DNA from: Cylindrospermopsis curvispora GIHE-G1
GTDB lineage: Bacteria; Cyanobacteriota; Cyanobacteriia; Cyanobacteriales; Nostocaceae
Direction of reading: 5' to 3'
Assembly (NCBI RefSeq): GCF_014489415.1
Contig: NZ_CP060822.1
Coordinates: forward strand, 2,775,501 to 2,839,500
DNA: 64,000 bases
Shown: one piece after another, positions 19,776 through 30,185 of the stretch
How positions within the stretch are numbered: the first letter of the stretch is position 1
How the letters are laid out: each line of letters opens with the position of its first letter
Position numbers and translations under genes: made by a program
The notes under the pieces: generated by a model
Told to the model about the DNA's origin: nothing
What the model saw: the letters and a program-made list of their open reading frames with translations, nothing else
Database searches by the model: none

Positions 19776-20600
19776 CTAGGAAGAATATTTTAGAATGGCC
19801 TGTAGTTTAGTCAGGGCATAGTCTAATACCAGACCAGTTAAACCAATGACGAAGACGGCTAAAAAGACGGAACTCACATTCAACCTATTCCACTCATCCC
19901 ATACAAAAAAGCCAATGCCAACTCCCCCAGTTAGCATTTCAACAGCTACAATTACTAGCCAGGCAATGCCCAAACTAATCCGTAATCCTGTAAATATATA
20001 GGGGAGACTAGCCGGTAAAACTACTTTCACCAGCTGCTTCCATCGTGGCATCTCCAACAGCTGTACCACCTCCAAATATTCTTTGGGGACGTTTCTAACC
20101 CCTTCAGCTGTATTGATGATAGTTGACCAAAGAGATGTAATAAAAATTACAAATATTGCTGATGGTTCTGCTGCATTAAAAATGGCTAGGGCAATGGGCA
20201 ACCACACTAGGGGAGATACGGGTTTAAATACCTGAATAATAGGGTTAATTGCTAACCAAGCTGCGTGAGATAAACCAATCCAAATACCAATGGGGATAGC
20301 AACTATTGCCCCTAGGGAAAAACCGATACAGACTCGACGCAAGCTGGCTAGTAGTAGCCATCCCAGTCCCAGATCACCTGGTCCTCGGCGATAGAATGGA
20401 TGTAAAATAAAGTCTAAATTTTTTACCAAGGCTTCTGGTGGGGTTGGCATCATTTCTTGACGAAACAAGGCAATAATCCACCATAAGGCAATGATACCCA
20501 CAAAACCAGTGACCGGTAGGAGGATATGGGGTTGAAAAAAGCCCCGCAAAGTTTTGAACGTTAAAGTCTTTGCGCGACGAACAAGACTCACTGAAGACAT
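19776..20600 (-). CDS. ABC transporter permease, NrtB/CmpB/SsuC family
   Basis: This 274-aa inner-membrane permease has about six helices and the EAA loop (EYLEVVQLLEMPRWKQLVKVVLPASLPYI) that contacts the ATPase. It is the first gene of the operon, so the order is permease, binding protein, ATPase; the usual nrt and cmp order places the binding protein first. The 240 bp upstream contain no canonical GTA-N8-TAC NtcA site that I could find. Confidence 0.8.
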   Translation of the reverse strand: MSSVSLVRRAKTLTFKTLRGFFQPHILLPVTGFVGIIALWWIIALFRQEMMPTPPEALVKNLDFILHPFYRRGPGDLGLGWLLLASLRRVCIGFSLGAIVAIPIGIWIGLSHAAWLAINPIIQVFKPVSPLVWLPIALAIFNAAEPSAIFVIFITSLWSTIINTAEGVRNVPKEYLEVVQLLEMPRWKQLVKVVLPASLPYIFTGLRISLGIAWLVIVAVEMLTGGVGIGFFVWDEWNRLNVSSVFLAVFVIGLTGLVLDYALTKLQAILKYSS

Positions 20601-20842
20601 GAGAAAATACCCCTTTCAGGATGGACTACATAGCCGAGAGTCTTAAAAGAATTCTGGTTTTGACCTGACGTGCTTTTAAATTAAGACCGGGAAGCCATAA
20701 TTGCACGGGGTCATGTAATCACAGTCTTCTTTCAATGCTGACGAGGTTAGCTGACGGGCTAGGACTGAGAGATGTCCCTCTTTAATAAGGTCATGTTAAA
20801 GATAAGCCGCTCTATAGGATCTACCCAAAGCTACCCAGACCT

Positions 20843-21444
20843 TTACAGATCTGGACTACCTACTTCCTGTTTCATCGTAGTCTCAAGATGATTCTTGAGA
20901 GGTTTGTCTACTCCACAAGCTATCTCGGTAGAGCTTACCGTTTGATCCGAACGAATCGGAATATGAATTCCTTCAAACCATCGTTCTAGATTTTTTGCTG
21001 CGATCTCTGTCTTGGGTGTGTCCACATTCAGGACAAACGTAAACTCTTTCGCGGCATTTTGTGGCGGTGCTTACCACAGTTTGAGCAAATTTGAGAACTG
21101 GGAAACATGCGGTCAACTAACACTAATTGACTAGAAAACTTCTCAGTTTTATACTATAATTGGCGCTTGAATTCGTACATTCCACAATCCGCAATTGCAC
21201 CAGCTAGTTTGTGATTCTTCAAAAATGCTTTGATACTCAATTCTTCAATTTTGATAACGCTGTGGTTTTTAGCGAGATCATAAGTGAGTTTATGAATGGC
21301 ATCTTTGCGAATATTTGACACTTTAGCGTGAGTTTTAGCCAGTTTAGAAATAGCCTTATCTCGATTCTTAGAACCTTTGACTTTGCGACTAACAGATCGC
21401 TGTTGACGCTTCAGTTTCTTGTTCATTACCAAAGTTGTAAGCAT
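20843..21444 (-). pseudogene. Remnant of TnpB (IS605/IS200-associated) nuclease gene
   Basis: The right part (21154-21444) encodes a TnpB-like segment: KLAKTHAKVSNIRKDAIHK, then IKIEELSIKAFLKNH and the C-terminal turn ADCGMYEFKRQL. Frameshifted sequence to the left still reads like the zinc-finger region (SQICSNCGK) and the tail MKQEVGSPDL. The N-terminal half and an intact frame are missing. TnpB proteins are RNA-guided nucleases of IS605-type elements. The remnant is dead as a protein. No matching tnpA is nearby. Confidence 0.75.
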
Positions 21445-21634
21445 GTCTAGCTACTCCGCAATGTTGACGGAATAGAGTCACCTGTTTGTTATTGGGTTTT
21501 AATTCCCCTAAGTTTACAAACAATTTGGTTCCCCCGCTTTTCATTTAACTGGACTTAATTTTTACGCGCCCTGTCAAAAGGAAAATTAAGCTGACTTACT
21601 CACCATTTCCAATTTTAACACAGTTGTCTTAATT

Positions 21635-21874
21635 ATGTCAATCATTCCCCAAAGAGCCAACTTTAAAGGAAATTCAGGCGGATTATCTTTGACCATTAAC
21701 TTGGATCGGGAAAAGCCTGGGTATACTAGAAATGATGAGTACTTTGTGTTGCGTGTTCTCAATGGTATGAATCCAGCTTTGTTTAAACTCAAGAAAGATA
21801 ATCCCAACCAGTTGAAGGTAACATTTGATTGGGATGACTATGAAAAGGATAACGGTGGGATTAGGGATTATTAA
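21635..21874 (+). CDS. Small hypothetical protein
   Basis: This 79-aa frame starts MSIIPQRANFKGNSGG and ends in an acidic stretch (TFDWDDYEKDNGG). I do not recognise a family. The coding-like composition and the 37-bp palindrome straddling its stop codon, which recurs at the stop of the ATPase gene at 39179, favour a real gene. No good ribosome-binding site is visible. Confidence 0.35.
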   Translation: MSIIPQRANFKGNSGGLSLTINLDREKPGYTRNDEYFVLRVLNGMNPALFKLKKDNPNQLKVTFDWDDYEKDNGGIRDY

Positions 21875-21907
21875 GCTTCTCCGTGTCTTTAGACCGGAGA
21901 AGCTTAA
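21871..21907 (+). terminator. 37-bp palindromic terminator-like repeat, copy 1
   Basis: TTAAGCTTCTCCG and CGGAGAAGCTTAA flank an 11-nt centre that itself partly pairs (GTCT/AGAC). The same element occurs inverted at 39146-39182. Both begin within a stop codon, and the orientation is the same relative to the upstream gene. Confidence 0.6.
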
Positions 21908-22154
21908 GAAATTGTCATCAGAGTCTGGTAGGTGCGTATGGTCTGGTAGGTCGAGGGGTTCCCCAGGGGGGGTTACATCTTGGGTGGTGGTTGAAGATTG
22001 GGGCACGGTAAGAGGGGGTACGGGGTTCATTTTTGCCCTCAGCTAGGGGGATTTAACCTAATTTTAGCAACTGTTTTTGGTTTCGTGTTGTTTTTTTGAC
22101 CGGGGAAATATCTGATAGTTTGGAACCTTTACAACCCAATCTACTAGTGGAGTT
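21908..22154. other. Unassigned intergenic sequence
   Basis: This G-rich plus-strand segment between the palindrome and the helicase gene has no convincing reading frame or RNA feature. Confidence 0.4.
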
Positions 22155-25100
22155 TTAACTGTTTTGAAAATTCATTCCCTGTGTCTCTATGGGAAACAAG
22201 GGACTGCCAGGAGACCATAATTCCATACTCCCTGGATGCTCTTCAAAATATTCGGCTTTGGTTGTAATGCGCAAACTCTCTCTCATCCCTGGCATGGAAA
22301 ATTTATACTCCCCTTCCTGCATCGGTTTTACATCAATTCCCCCTGGCAGTAAGGCAGGATTCTGTAGTAATTCGTCTAGGGTTTTTAAATCATATAGCGC
22401 TTCTAAATGTTTCGGCTCTTCTAACTCTACGTCTGTTATGCTATCTAGGTCAAATCCTTCTGCTTCTACTTGAGTGATGCTGTCATTTAATTTGCTCACT
22501 ATGGTATATCTTTGCTCTTCTTTTTGAGAATGGCTCGATAAAGCAGCTGTGGCAATACTCCTGGGTAGGGTGGCTAAAATCGGTTGTAGTTTGCCTACAT
22601 ACTGGGAGAATAAGCCTATTCTTTCTCTTAATGCTAGGTAAACATCTGTCTCTACTGTATCTTGATAGTGTAGGTTAATAATTTTAATCTTCTCATAGTT
22701 TTGTCCTAGTCTGTCAATTCTCCCAATCCTCTGCTCTACACGCATGGGATTCCAAGGCATATCATAGTTAATTAATGCTCCACAAAATTGAAAGTTTAAA
22801 CCTTCTGCTGCTGCATCTGTACACAGGAGAATATCGGCTTTCCCTTCTTTAAAGATGCGTTTAATTTCATCCCGGGAAATAATTCTCCAGGTGTTATTCC
22901 CTCCTGCTAATTCTCCTCCCCTCCCTGAAAAACAAATTACTTTATATTCCCCTGTCTTTATTAAATACTGTCTCAAAAAATCCATTGTGTCTGTATATTG
23001 TGTAAATACAATCACTTGCTGATATTCTTGTCTGATTTCTCCTAGTTTCTGCCACAATTTCTGTGCTTTACTATCTGTTGGTAGTCTTTCAACTTGTTTT
23101 AATAAAAATTCTAGTTCTCTTACTTCTTCTGCTTTTAAAGCTTCTATTTCTAATTGATTGGCTTCTTCTGTATCCATTGTTTCATCGGTAGTTTCATCAT
23201 CAGAAATGTCTTCTTCATTGAGTTCTAGTTGGGAAAATTGACGACTTTTAAGGGTGGTGACTCGTTGGCTAAGGGTACTTTTTAAGGCACTAAAACTACT
23301 GGCTAAACGACGACGATAAATTGTCATCACAAAACCTACGGCATTTTTATCAGCTGCTGAGGCTTTATTATAGGTGCTAGAAATATAATCTTCTACTGCT
23401 TCATAAACTTTTCTTTCTTCTAAGGTTAGGGAAACAAATTCATCTTCAACAAGGCGGGTGGCAATACGAGTGCTAATTTTTCCGGTTTCATAGTAGTGAC
23501 GTAAAAGTTCACGGGTATGGCGGGAAATCAAACGGTTTACAGGAGTATTACAACGCATTATGGAAATGGCTGCTCGTCTTTTTTCACCGGTGAGTTGTTT
23601 TCTGGGAAGGGTGGCTTTGTCTCTTAGGGCTTGTAGTATTTTTTTGGTGGCTAGTTTGCTACCACTTGAAACAAATTTTTGGGCGCTCTCTGCACTTGTT
23701 TCCCCAAATTCTTTTTCTACTTCCTGAAATAATTGGGCCATAAATTCTAATTGACTATCGCTGGGGTTGGCTATATTGGCATAATCAAAAAAGTGTTTAA
23801 AGTTATTTAAATCCCATTTTTGTGGGAGTCCTAATAAATTTAGTAGATCCCAAATTTCTATGGGGCTTACTTGCATGGGGGTGGCAGTTAATAATACTAA
23901 TCCTTGAGTTTTTGGTTTTAACCGCTGCATTAAATTTAGTAATTGATTTGCCCCTTTTGGTTGATTACTACTCACTCCTTGACGACGGGCATGATGGGCT
24001 TCATCTAATAAGATTAAATCGTAGGGTTCTGCTGTATTGATTAATTCTTTGGATCTATCTATTCTCCGCATTAGGTGGCTAGAAGTAATCACTATGGGTT
24101 CTTGATGCCATTCTTCACGATTGACAGTTTTAATAATGGGTTTACCTAATACTTTCAAGGCTGGGCAATCATACCAAGTTAATTTTTTACCGTCGTAAAT
24201 AGGAATGTTGAGGTTAAATTTTTCCCTTAATTCTATTTGCCATTGGGTCAGGACTGCTTTGGGTGCAAGGATAAGAATGCGTTTGGCTTTCCCTGCTAAC
24301 CATGCTTGACGAATTAATAAGCCAGCTTGTATGGTTTTACCTAATCCAACTTCGTCGGCGATGAGAAGTTTGGGGGGCCAGTTAAAATAAAGGCGTTGGA
24401 AGGCACTAATTTGGTGAGGATAGGGTGTAATAGCACAGGTGGCCATGCCAATATAATCTCCTGCTCCTGATATGGTGGCCCCAGTTTGAATCATCTCCCA
24501 AATCTGTTTGATTTTCTCTGGTAAATCTACTGGTGTGTTATTATTATTTTCTGTTTCTTCTATCTGTAAATTATTATTTATATTATTGATATTATTTAAT
24601 TCTTCTTTGTTTTGATTATCTGTAAAGTCTGAATGAGGATAGTTATTTGGGTGCTGGTTATGGTGAATGTGTGTTAAGTTTTGAGAAGAAGGATTAAATT
24701 CTTCACCAGTTTGGCTGGGGGACTGATTATGGCTTAAGTTTTGATGGAGATGATTATCTATGGCTTCAATTTTTTGATTATGTGTTGAATGGGAAGGGGA
24801 AGGAAGATTTAGCACAGAGGGATTTTGATGATCAATTAATGGTATATTGCTCTGGGAATAATGGTTTGTTATTATTTCTAATCGTTTGGGTTTTTGGTCG
24901 TTAGCTGGTAAAAAGGTAAGTAGTTTATCTCTAATTGCTGTGGGAACATCAACAATAAGGCAGTGTTTAGCTTGATTATTCCAGAGTTTATTAAATCCTA
25001 CTTCTTCATCATCTACATAGGTTTTTGTGCCGCCCCAGTCTGTAAACACATGAAAACTTTCCCAGTTTCCTTTCCAACCCCTAGCTGTTTCGTTGACGCT

Positions 25101-25586
25101 ACCATTAAATGCTAGTCTGTTTCCTGCTTTATCTTCAATAATTCCAGCTTTTTCATGGAAGATACCTTGCACGGGTATTGGTTGGCGTTCTAAGGAGCAG
25201 GGAACGGCTAATTTTACTTGTAAGTAATCTTTTACTATCATCCATGATAGCAGTTCTAAAGCATTTGCTTCTCCTATGTCATCCGGAATTAATGGTAGTT
25301 TTACTAGGGCATTTTCTACTACGTCTTTCAGTTTTTCTCCCCTGGCGATCGCTTCTGTTTCTTCTTCTTGGAGGGTACAACCAATAATTAACCGCATAGT
25401 TCCATGGTTACGAATTAAACCTTCAATTCCTATGGCGGCTAGGGTAAGAATACGGGCGGAAAAATAGCCTGTGGAACGGTGGTAGCGGACTGCACATTTT
25501 AAAGCTGGTTCATAAAATTCTTGAATCAGACCTAGGGTGTCTGAGTCGTATTTTGTTGCCCAGGTATAATCTGTCAGTAAGCTCAT
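22155..25586 (-). CDS. PLD-domain SNF2 helicase of a methylase-associated defence system
   Basis: The N-terminal 230 residues form a phospholipase-D-like domain with one HxK motif (IFHEKAGIIED) and NGSVNETARGW. A low-complexity linker rich in Asn, His, Gln and Ser follows (about residues 255-355). The SNF2 helicase core has LLIADEVGLGKTIQAG (motif I), LILLDEAHHAR (motif II), VLLTATPMQ (III) and EQRIGRIDRLGQ (VI). Such helicases act on DNA or remodel complexes in DISARM-like and related phage-defence systems. GGAG lies 8 nt before the ATG. It is downstream of the DUF1156 methylase gene, separated by 250 bp that contain one and a half copies of a dispersed repeat. Confidence 0.85.
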   Translation of the reverse strand: MSLLTDYTWATKYDSDTLGLIQEFYEPALKCAVRYHRSTGYFSARILTLAAIGIEGLIRNHGTMRLIIGCTLQEEETEAIARGEKLKDVVENALVKLPLIPDDIGEANALELLSWMIVKDYLQVKLAVPCSLERQPIPVQGIFHEKAGIIEDKAGNRLAFNGSVNETARGWKGNWESFHVFTDWGGTKTYVDDEEVGFNKLWNNQAKHCLIVDVPTAIRDKLLTFLPANDQKPKRLEIITNHYSQSNIPLIDHQNPSVLNLPSPSHSTHNQKIEAIDNHLHQNLSHNQSPSQTGEEFNPSSQNLTHIHHNQHPNNYPHSDFTDNQNKEELNNINNINNNLQIEETENNNNTPVDLPEKIKQIWEMIQTGATISGAGDYIGMATCAITPYPHQISAFQRLYFNWPPKLLIADEVGLGKTIQAGLLIRQAWLAGKAKRILILAPKAVLTQWQIELREKFNLNIPIYDGKKLTWYDCPALKVLGKPIIKTVNREEWHQEPIVITSSHLMRRIDRSKELINTAEPYDLILLDEAHHARRQGVSSNQPKGANQLLNLMQRLKPKTQGLVLLTATPMQVSPIEIWDLLNLLGLPQKWDLNNFKHFFDYANIANPSDSQLEFMAQLFQEVEKEFGETSAESAQKFVSSGSKLATKKILQALRDKATLPRKQLTGEKRRAAISIMRCNTPVNRLISRHTRELLRHYYETGKISTRIATRLVEDEFVSLTLEERKVYEAVEDYISSTYNKASAADKNAVGFVMTIYRRRLASSFSALKSTLSQRVTTLKSRQFSQLELNEEDISDDETTDETMDTEEANQLEIEALKAEEVRELEFLLKQVERLPTDSKAQKLWQKLGEIRQEYQQVIVFTQYTDTMDFLRQYLIKTGEYKVICFSGRGGELAGGNNTWRIISRDEIKRIFKEGKADILLCTDAAAEGLNFQFCGALINYDMPWNPMRVEQRIGRIDRLGQNYEKIKIINLHYQDTVETDVYLALRERIGLFSQYVGKLQPILATLPRSIATAALSSHSQKEEQRYTIVSKLNDSITQVEAEGFDLDSITDVELEEPKHLEALYDLKTLDELLQNPALLPGGIDVKPMQEGEYKFSMPGMRESLRITTKAEYFEEHPGSMELWSPGSPLFPIETQGMNFQNS

Positions 25587-25657
25587 AGGAACTACTCCAA
25601 TTTATAGTATGGCTTGGGGGTTTTGGCGGGAAAAATATGGAACATGGGTGCTGTAAG

Positions 25658-25826
25658 TGGGTGGGTGTAAGTATGAAACCCAACGCCCCCATGGGTTATG
25701 CTAAGTAGGTGAGTGGAATTAAATATAAGATCAACGTAGGTTGGGTTGAAGCATGAAACCCAACACCCCCATGGGTCTCGTTACTCGACCCATCCTACAA
25801 ATAATTGTACCTCCCTACTTATAAGT
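25658..25826 (-). repeat. Dispersed repeat, one partial and one full copy in tandem
   Basis: The full inverted copy occupies 25704-25826. A truncated copy with the same GAAACCCAACGCCCCCATGG core lies at 25658-25703. The pair fills the gap between methylase and helicase genes and could affect read-through. Confidence 0.7.
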
Positions 25827-25837
25827 ACCTGATGTAA

Positions 25838-28819
25838 TTAAACATTTAACCACAATTCTAGCTGTTTAGGTTGAGGTACTTTTTCACTAAATGCTAAACG
25901 TCGTAAATTTTCTAAAACATCAAAGTCTTTGGCAGCTTCAGCAATGTCTCCTTCTTCTTCTATCATTCCTGTATAAGTGCCAGAAACTGGTAATACTTCT
26001 AAAACTGCTAATAGTGCCATTTGGAAGTCAGGGTTTTTCTCAACTTGGTTACTTTCTAAAAGTTTGATGGCAGCTTCTAACCCATTGCTACGGGCGCGGG
26101 TAGCAGCGTGATGTAGGGCATCTATCATAGCACGATTACCATCTGGTGAACCTAAGGAACCTTTGGCAGCGCGTTGGTTACTGTCTAGTAGAATTAGGTC
26201 GCTGCTTTGTTTTTGGGCTAGTTTACCTACAATATCTCGGTCTAGGTCTACACCCACTACTCTGGCTAAACGTAATGCTTCATCGTAGGGAAATCGAGGT
26301 GATTTAAAAGCATCCCAAGCTAGTACGAACCATTCTGTAATTGAGTCTAAAGTAGTTTGGCGTTTTGTGCCTAAAAGTTGTTGCATGCGCCATTGTTTTA
26401 CTTCTTTTCTAGCGGTGTCTAAAGCATCTTCTGGGGTTACGCTGTAGGGGTCAAATTCATCGCGTAGGGTAGTTTGTTTAGTTTTTTTTGTAGTTTGGGG
26501 TGAGGGTTTGGGTGTGCCCCGAGTGAGTGGCCAATGTTGGGAGAGTTCTTGTAAAGCTGGACCAAAGCAGGAGAGATATAAATCAACGCCTTTGATGCCA
26601 TATTTTTGGAATTCTTCTACTCGGTTTCTGACTGTTTTGGCAATGTCTTTTTCTATATCTTCCCAGTAAATGGTATGGTCTTCTGGTTTGATTTTTCTGG
26701 GACGACAAACAAGAAATATGGTGCTTTTAGCCGCAGCTTTATCTTTAATATGTAAGCTACCTTCTGCTTCTGTATTGACAGGCCAGGAAGCAGTGATGAC
26801 AAAGCCAGCTTCTAGCAAACCACTGGCTAAAGCATCCCAAGCACCTTGAGCTTTATGGGTAAACATTAAGGTCAGAATACCATTTTCTTTAAGTACACGT
26901 CCACATTCTTTAAAGATATTAGCCATGCGTTCTTGATAGTCTTTTGTTGCTAGTGCTTTTGCGCCTTTTTCGCCTGGGAATTTAGCGGGGTTGGCTACTG
27001 CTTCGTTTTCTTTGTCTGTGAGTTGACGGGTGAAAAATTCAGGATAAATATATCCAGCTGTGCGTTTTAGCCAAACGTAAAAGAAATCACTTAATTCTGC
27101 ATACATTACGTTATCATAATAGGGAGGGTCAAAGACTACTGCATCTATGCTATTATCATCTAGATGATAAAGGTTATCTCCTGATTCGTTGGTAATGGTA
27201 ATGTTAGGTGGAGTAAAAGATGGGGAATTTAATAAGTTTAGTTGTTGACCTTTATTGTTAGCTTTTTTAATATCAATATCAGGGCGACTTAATTCAACTA
27301 GTTCTTCAATACATTTTCCTGTTTGTTCAATTGCCCAATCATAACCTAATCCAGTAATAAGAGGAGCCATTTCTGAATAAGACCAACAAAAAGCAAAATC
27401 ATGTCGGTTAAAAGTATTGGCTACAACTTCTCTTGTTGGCATCCAAATAGACATTCGAGAGTTGTAATTTAGCATTTTATCTAAAGCAAAACTTAAATAG
27501 GTAAATGCTGCTTTTGTAGTTTCTTCTAATGCTCCTTTAGATTCTTCTTTTTCTAATAATTCTCGAAATACTTCTACACTTGTTCCATGACACAGAAGTT
27601 GTCTGGGGGAGAAAAAACTCCTCCAATAATATAATCCATAGCGTAAAGCTTCGTCAGTCTTAGATCCTTCTAATACTATTTCATTAGGAATAATATCTAG
27701 TGCTTCCCAATCAGTTAATTTTTCTTCTAACTTGTCTTTTATTTCTGCTGTATTATCATCACTGGGTAAAGGTGAGCGATATCCTCGTTCCCACTTTTCT
27801 CTACTTTTTCCCGTTTTGGTTGTAGTAACTATTCTTTGTTTATAAACTACAGCAAATAATTGGTCGCCCATTTCTCCCCCTTGGGCTTGGGCTTTTATTT
27901 CATCTCCTGAAACAACTCTATTACAGTCAGGATAGGGACATTGGGCATCACCTCTGGTGACTGTTCCAGGTGATTGGTCTTTAGCTTTACTAACAATTTC
28001 AAATTCACAAATCCGTTTATTTATATCAGGGTTTAATCGCACTCCTGTACCATCTGATGCGAGTTTCCAGTTAGGAGACAGTGGGATAATTCCATCACAA
28101 TAAGGACACCGTATAGTCCGGGCGTAAAGATAAGTAGCATCACTTATTGATTCATTCTTATTTTTAGGAAATAAGTCTTGTAATCTTTCCTCCATATGTT
28201 TACGCCATTCTAAACTTATACGATTATAGACTTCAAGTATTTGTAAATCATATTTTATAGGAAAATCAATAGTTGCTTTTAAAATAATAGAAGCGACAGG
28301 ATTTATATCATTAGCAAGAGAATTAAAACCTAGTCTAACTGTTTCAAAAGGAATACTTCCTCCTCCTGCTGTTACATCAAGCACCGATATTTGATTTAAA
28401 TCATAAATATTTAATTCCGTTTTTAGCCATGTGATATCATCAGTACCTAAGCAGTACTTAAATGCTCTCTCATAACCATAAGGGTCTTTTACTCTTTCTC
28501 CAGTTCTTCGTGCTTTTTGCATTAAATATTGTGCTTGAACTGGGTCGCCATGAATACCTAAAACGTGCAAGAATTTCTGTTTATCAGCATCCGCAGGTAA
28601 TAAAGAAGCTAAAACCGCAGCCCGTGACGCTACTAAAGGTCTTCTAGCCCACCAAACATGAAGTCTATTTGGTGCAGGAAAAGGAGTCATTGGTGTTCTT
28701 TCTCTGAGGCTTTCTAATCCAATTTCAGCGACGGGTAGCCATTCTTCAATTAATCTTTTGGTCACGGTATTTTCCAGGTACGTGCGTAGCATCACTTTAG
28801 CTATAATCCTTTTTAACAT
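25838..28819 (-). CDS. DUF1156-type DNA adenine methylase
   Basis: The protein of about 993 aa starts with the DUF1156 hallmark: a [12 protein letters not shown] segment near residues 55-67. It carries SAM-binding [14 protein letters not shown], two zinc-like Cys clusters (CPYCD and CPYPDC), and a catalytic [11 protein letters not shown] motif near residue 580. DPPY points to N6-adenine methylation. In defence loci, such methylases mark self DNA for a partner ATPase and helicase. I choose ATG 28819; an in-frame TTG at 28831 would add four residues. A half-copy of the operator found at 36384 lies upstream (28887-28896). An IS630 element begins 100 bp upstream and separates it from the rest of its operon. 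Confidence 0.85.
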   Translation of the reverse strand: MLKRIIAKVMLRTYLENTVTKRLIEEWLPVAEIGLESLRERTPMTPFPAPNRLHVWWARRPLVASRAAVLASLLPADADKQKFLHVLGIHGDPVQAQYLMQKARRTGERVKDPYGYERAFKYCLGTDDITWLKTELNIYDLNQISVLDVTAGGGSIPFETVRLGFNSLANDINPVASIILKATIDFPIKYDLQILEVYNRISLEWRKHMEERLQDLFPKNKNESISDATYLYARTIRCPYCDGIIPLSPNWKLASDGTGVRLNPDINKRICEFEIVSKAKDQSPGTVTRGDAQCPYPDCNRVVSGDEIKAQAQGGEMGDQLFAVVYKQRIVTTTKTGKSREKWERGYRSPLPSDDNTAEIKDKLEEKLTDWEALDIIPNEIVLEGSKTDEALRYGLYYWRSFFSPRQLLCHGTSVEVFRELLEKEESKGALEETTKAAFTYLSFALDKMLNYNSRMSIWMPTREVVANTFNRHDFAFCWSYSEMAPLITGLGYDWAIEQTGKCIEELVELSRPDIDIKKANNKGQQLNLLNSPSFTPPNITITNESGDNLYHLDDNSIDAVVFDPPYYDNVMYAELSDFFYVWLKRTAGYIYPEFFTRQLTDKENEAVANPAKFPGEKGAKALATKDYQERMANIFKECGRVLKENGILTLMFTHKAQGAWDALASGLLEAGFVITASWPVNTEAEGSLHIKDKAAAKSTIFLVCRPRKIKPEDHTIYWEDIEKDIAKTVRNRVEEFQKYGIKGVDLYLSCFGPALQELSQHWPLTRGTPKPSPQTTKKTKQTTLRDEFDPYSVTPEDALDTARKEVKQWRMQQLLGTKRQTTLDSITEWFVLAWDAFKSPRFPYDEALRLARVVGVDLDRDIVGKLAQKQSSDLILLDSNQRAAKGSLGSPDGNRAMIDALHHAATRARSNGLEAAIKLLESNQVEKNPDFQMALLAVLEVLPVSGTYTGMIEEEGDIAEAAKDFDVLENLRRLAFSEKVPQPKQLELWLNV

Positions 28820-28886
28820 TAAATGTGACAATTATCCTATTCTCTGTTACAATTCTTCACATATAGTTTAGTAACTTTTATATATC

Positions 28887-28896
28887 AGATAGATAT
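28887..28896 (-). promoter_or_regulatory. Half-operator upstream of the DUF1156 methylase gene
   Basis: AGATAGATAT is identical to ten bases of the palindrome at 36384-36401, but the other arm is degenerate. A TATATG hexamer lies about 11 nt downstream on the minus strand. Confidence 0.3.
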
Positions 28897-28919
28897 CACA
28901 TTTTACTGAGTGGGACCCC

Positions 28920-29970
28920 TATAGCGATTTTCATGTAGTTAAACTCCAAAATAAGATAAGCTATAATAGGGGTAATAAACTAAAATAAAGTAGAAGTGCT
29001 GTCAAATTATATGCCAAAACCTTATTCAATAGATTTGCGTAATCGCGTGATTGTAGCATGGGTTGCTCAAGAGGGATCTCAACGCCAGTTGGCAGAAAGA
29101 TTCAAGGTCAGCTTATCATTTGTGAGAAATTTAGTACGTCGTTATCGTGAAACTGGGCAAGTTGAGCCAAAGCAATGTGGAGGATATGAAAAGCCTATAA
29201 TTGCAGGCCAATATTTAAACATGATCAAGTCTTGGCTGGATGAGAAAAATGATTTACTACTTTCAGAATTGTGCGATCGCCTGAGAGAAACGACGGGCAC
29301 TAGTGTTAGTATCACAACCATGCATCGAGCCTTAGAAAAGTTGGGTATACGTCATAAAAAAAAGTCTAAATGCCAGTGAACAGGAGACTCCACGTGTTCA
29401 AGAATTAAGGCATGATTATCGTCGTTGGGTAGATACAGTTGATATTAGAAACTTAGTGTTTTTAGATGAATCGGGGATAAATTTAGGGATGTCAAGGTTG
29501 TTTGCCAGAAGCCAAGATGGACAAAGAGCAATTGGTAGCGTACCAGGAAACAAGGGCAAAAATATTTCTCTGATTGGCGCTTTAAATATGGATGGAATTC
29601 TGGCAGCAATGACTGTAGAGGGAAGCACAAATACAGAAGTATTTCTCACTTATGTAAATCAGGTTTTAGTACCTCAATTATGGAAAGGGGCTATTGTTGT
29701 TATGGATAATTTAAAGGTTCATTATGCTGAGCGCGTGAGATTGTCAATTGAATCAGTCGGTGCAAAAGTTAAGTTTTTACCCCCCTATTCTCCAGACTTA
29801 TCTCCGATAGAATTGTGTTGGTCAAAATTAAAGCAATTTCTCCGTAGTCGTGAGGCACGAACATTAGAAACCCTAAATGAGTCCATGACAAGTGCAGTAA
29901 ATTATATTACAGCAAAGGATGCGCTTAATTGGTTCAATTATTGTGGTTTATTTACATGAAAACCGCTGTA
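28920..29970 (+). mobile_element. IS630-family insertion sequence, complete copy
   Basis: The element is bounded by TA dinucleotides, the target used by IS630/Tc1 elements, with ends TA(C/T)AGCGATTTTCATGTA and its inverted counterpart TACATGAAAACCGCTGTA. It is about 1.05 kb and carries a transposase in two frames. The left end lies 100 bp from the methylase gene; the right end adjoins the restriction-modification cassette. A truncated copy in the same orientation lies at 32231. Confidence 0.9.
29011..29959 (+). CDS. IS630 transposase encoded in two frames
   Basis: The first frame (to 29379) is the helix-turn-helix part (QRQLAERFKVSLSFVRNLV). The second frame (to 29959) is the DDE catalytic part: FLDESGIN, VVMDNLKVHY and SPIELCWSKLK. 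The frames meet at a run of eight A (29356-29363). Joining them needs a shift of +1 or -2, for example by polymerase slippage on the A-run; seven A would give one continuous frame ending in HKKSLNASEQ. The ATG at 29011 is preferred to a GTG at 28996. It is probably an active element using slippage, but could be a frameshifted copy. Confidence 0.85.
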
Positions 29971-30069
29971 AGCTAGTCGTTGTTGTCACTCGGCTCCTAT
30001 AACTTTCGAGCATTTGGACACTGGTTCTCCGACAGGGGACTTTCACCCCATGAGTTCACGCCCATGCTG

Positions 30070-30160
30070 GGCGTACACAATCGCAATGCACCGGAACCTT
30101 GAAGTATACTGGGGTCTAGTAGATGTTATCTCCGTCCGGTGATTGCAAGCGTTATGTGCC
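30070..30160 (+). other. attC-like imperfect hairpin left of the restriction-modification genes
   Basis: GCAAT-G-CACCGGA (30083-30095) pairs with TCCGGTGATTGC (30135-30146), giving 12 bp with one extrahelical G. Outside it, GGCGTACACAA faces GCGTTATGTGCC. The R-box GTTATGT is close to the integron core GTTRRRY. The cassette sequence TTATGTGCC (30152) is the exact complement of GGCACATAA at the end of the methyltransferase gene (32044). This is the relation expected between a gene cassette start and its own R'' box. Confidence 0.35.
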
Positions 30161-30185
30161 GTAAAAACACCCAAAGGAAGTTTGT

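Noticed and set aside
20601-20842. NtcA-binding site for the ABC importer
   Set aside because: No GTA-N8-TAC with a suitably spaced -10 box was found upstream of the permease gene.
22155-28819. Classical DISARM system
   Set aside because: The locus has a helicase and a methylase but no DrmA or DrmB (DUF1998) genes; DUF499 and DUF1156 point to a different class.
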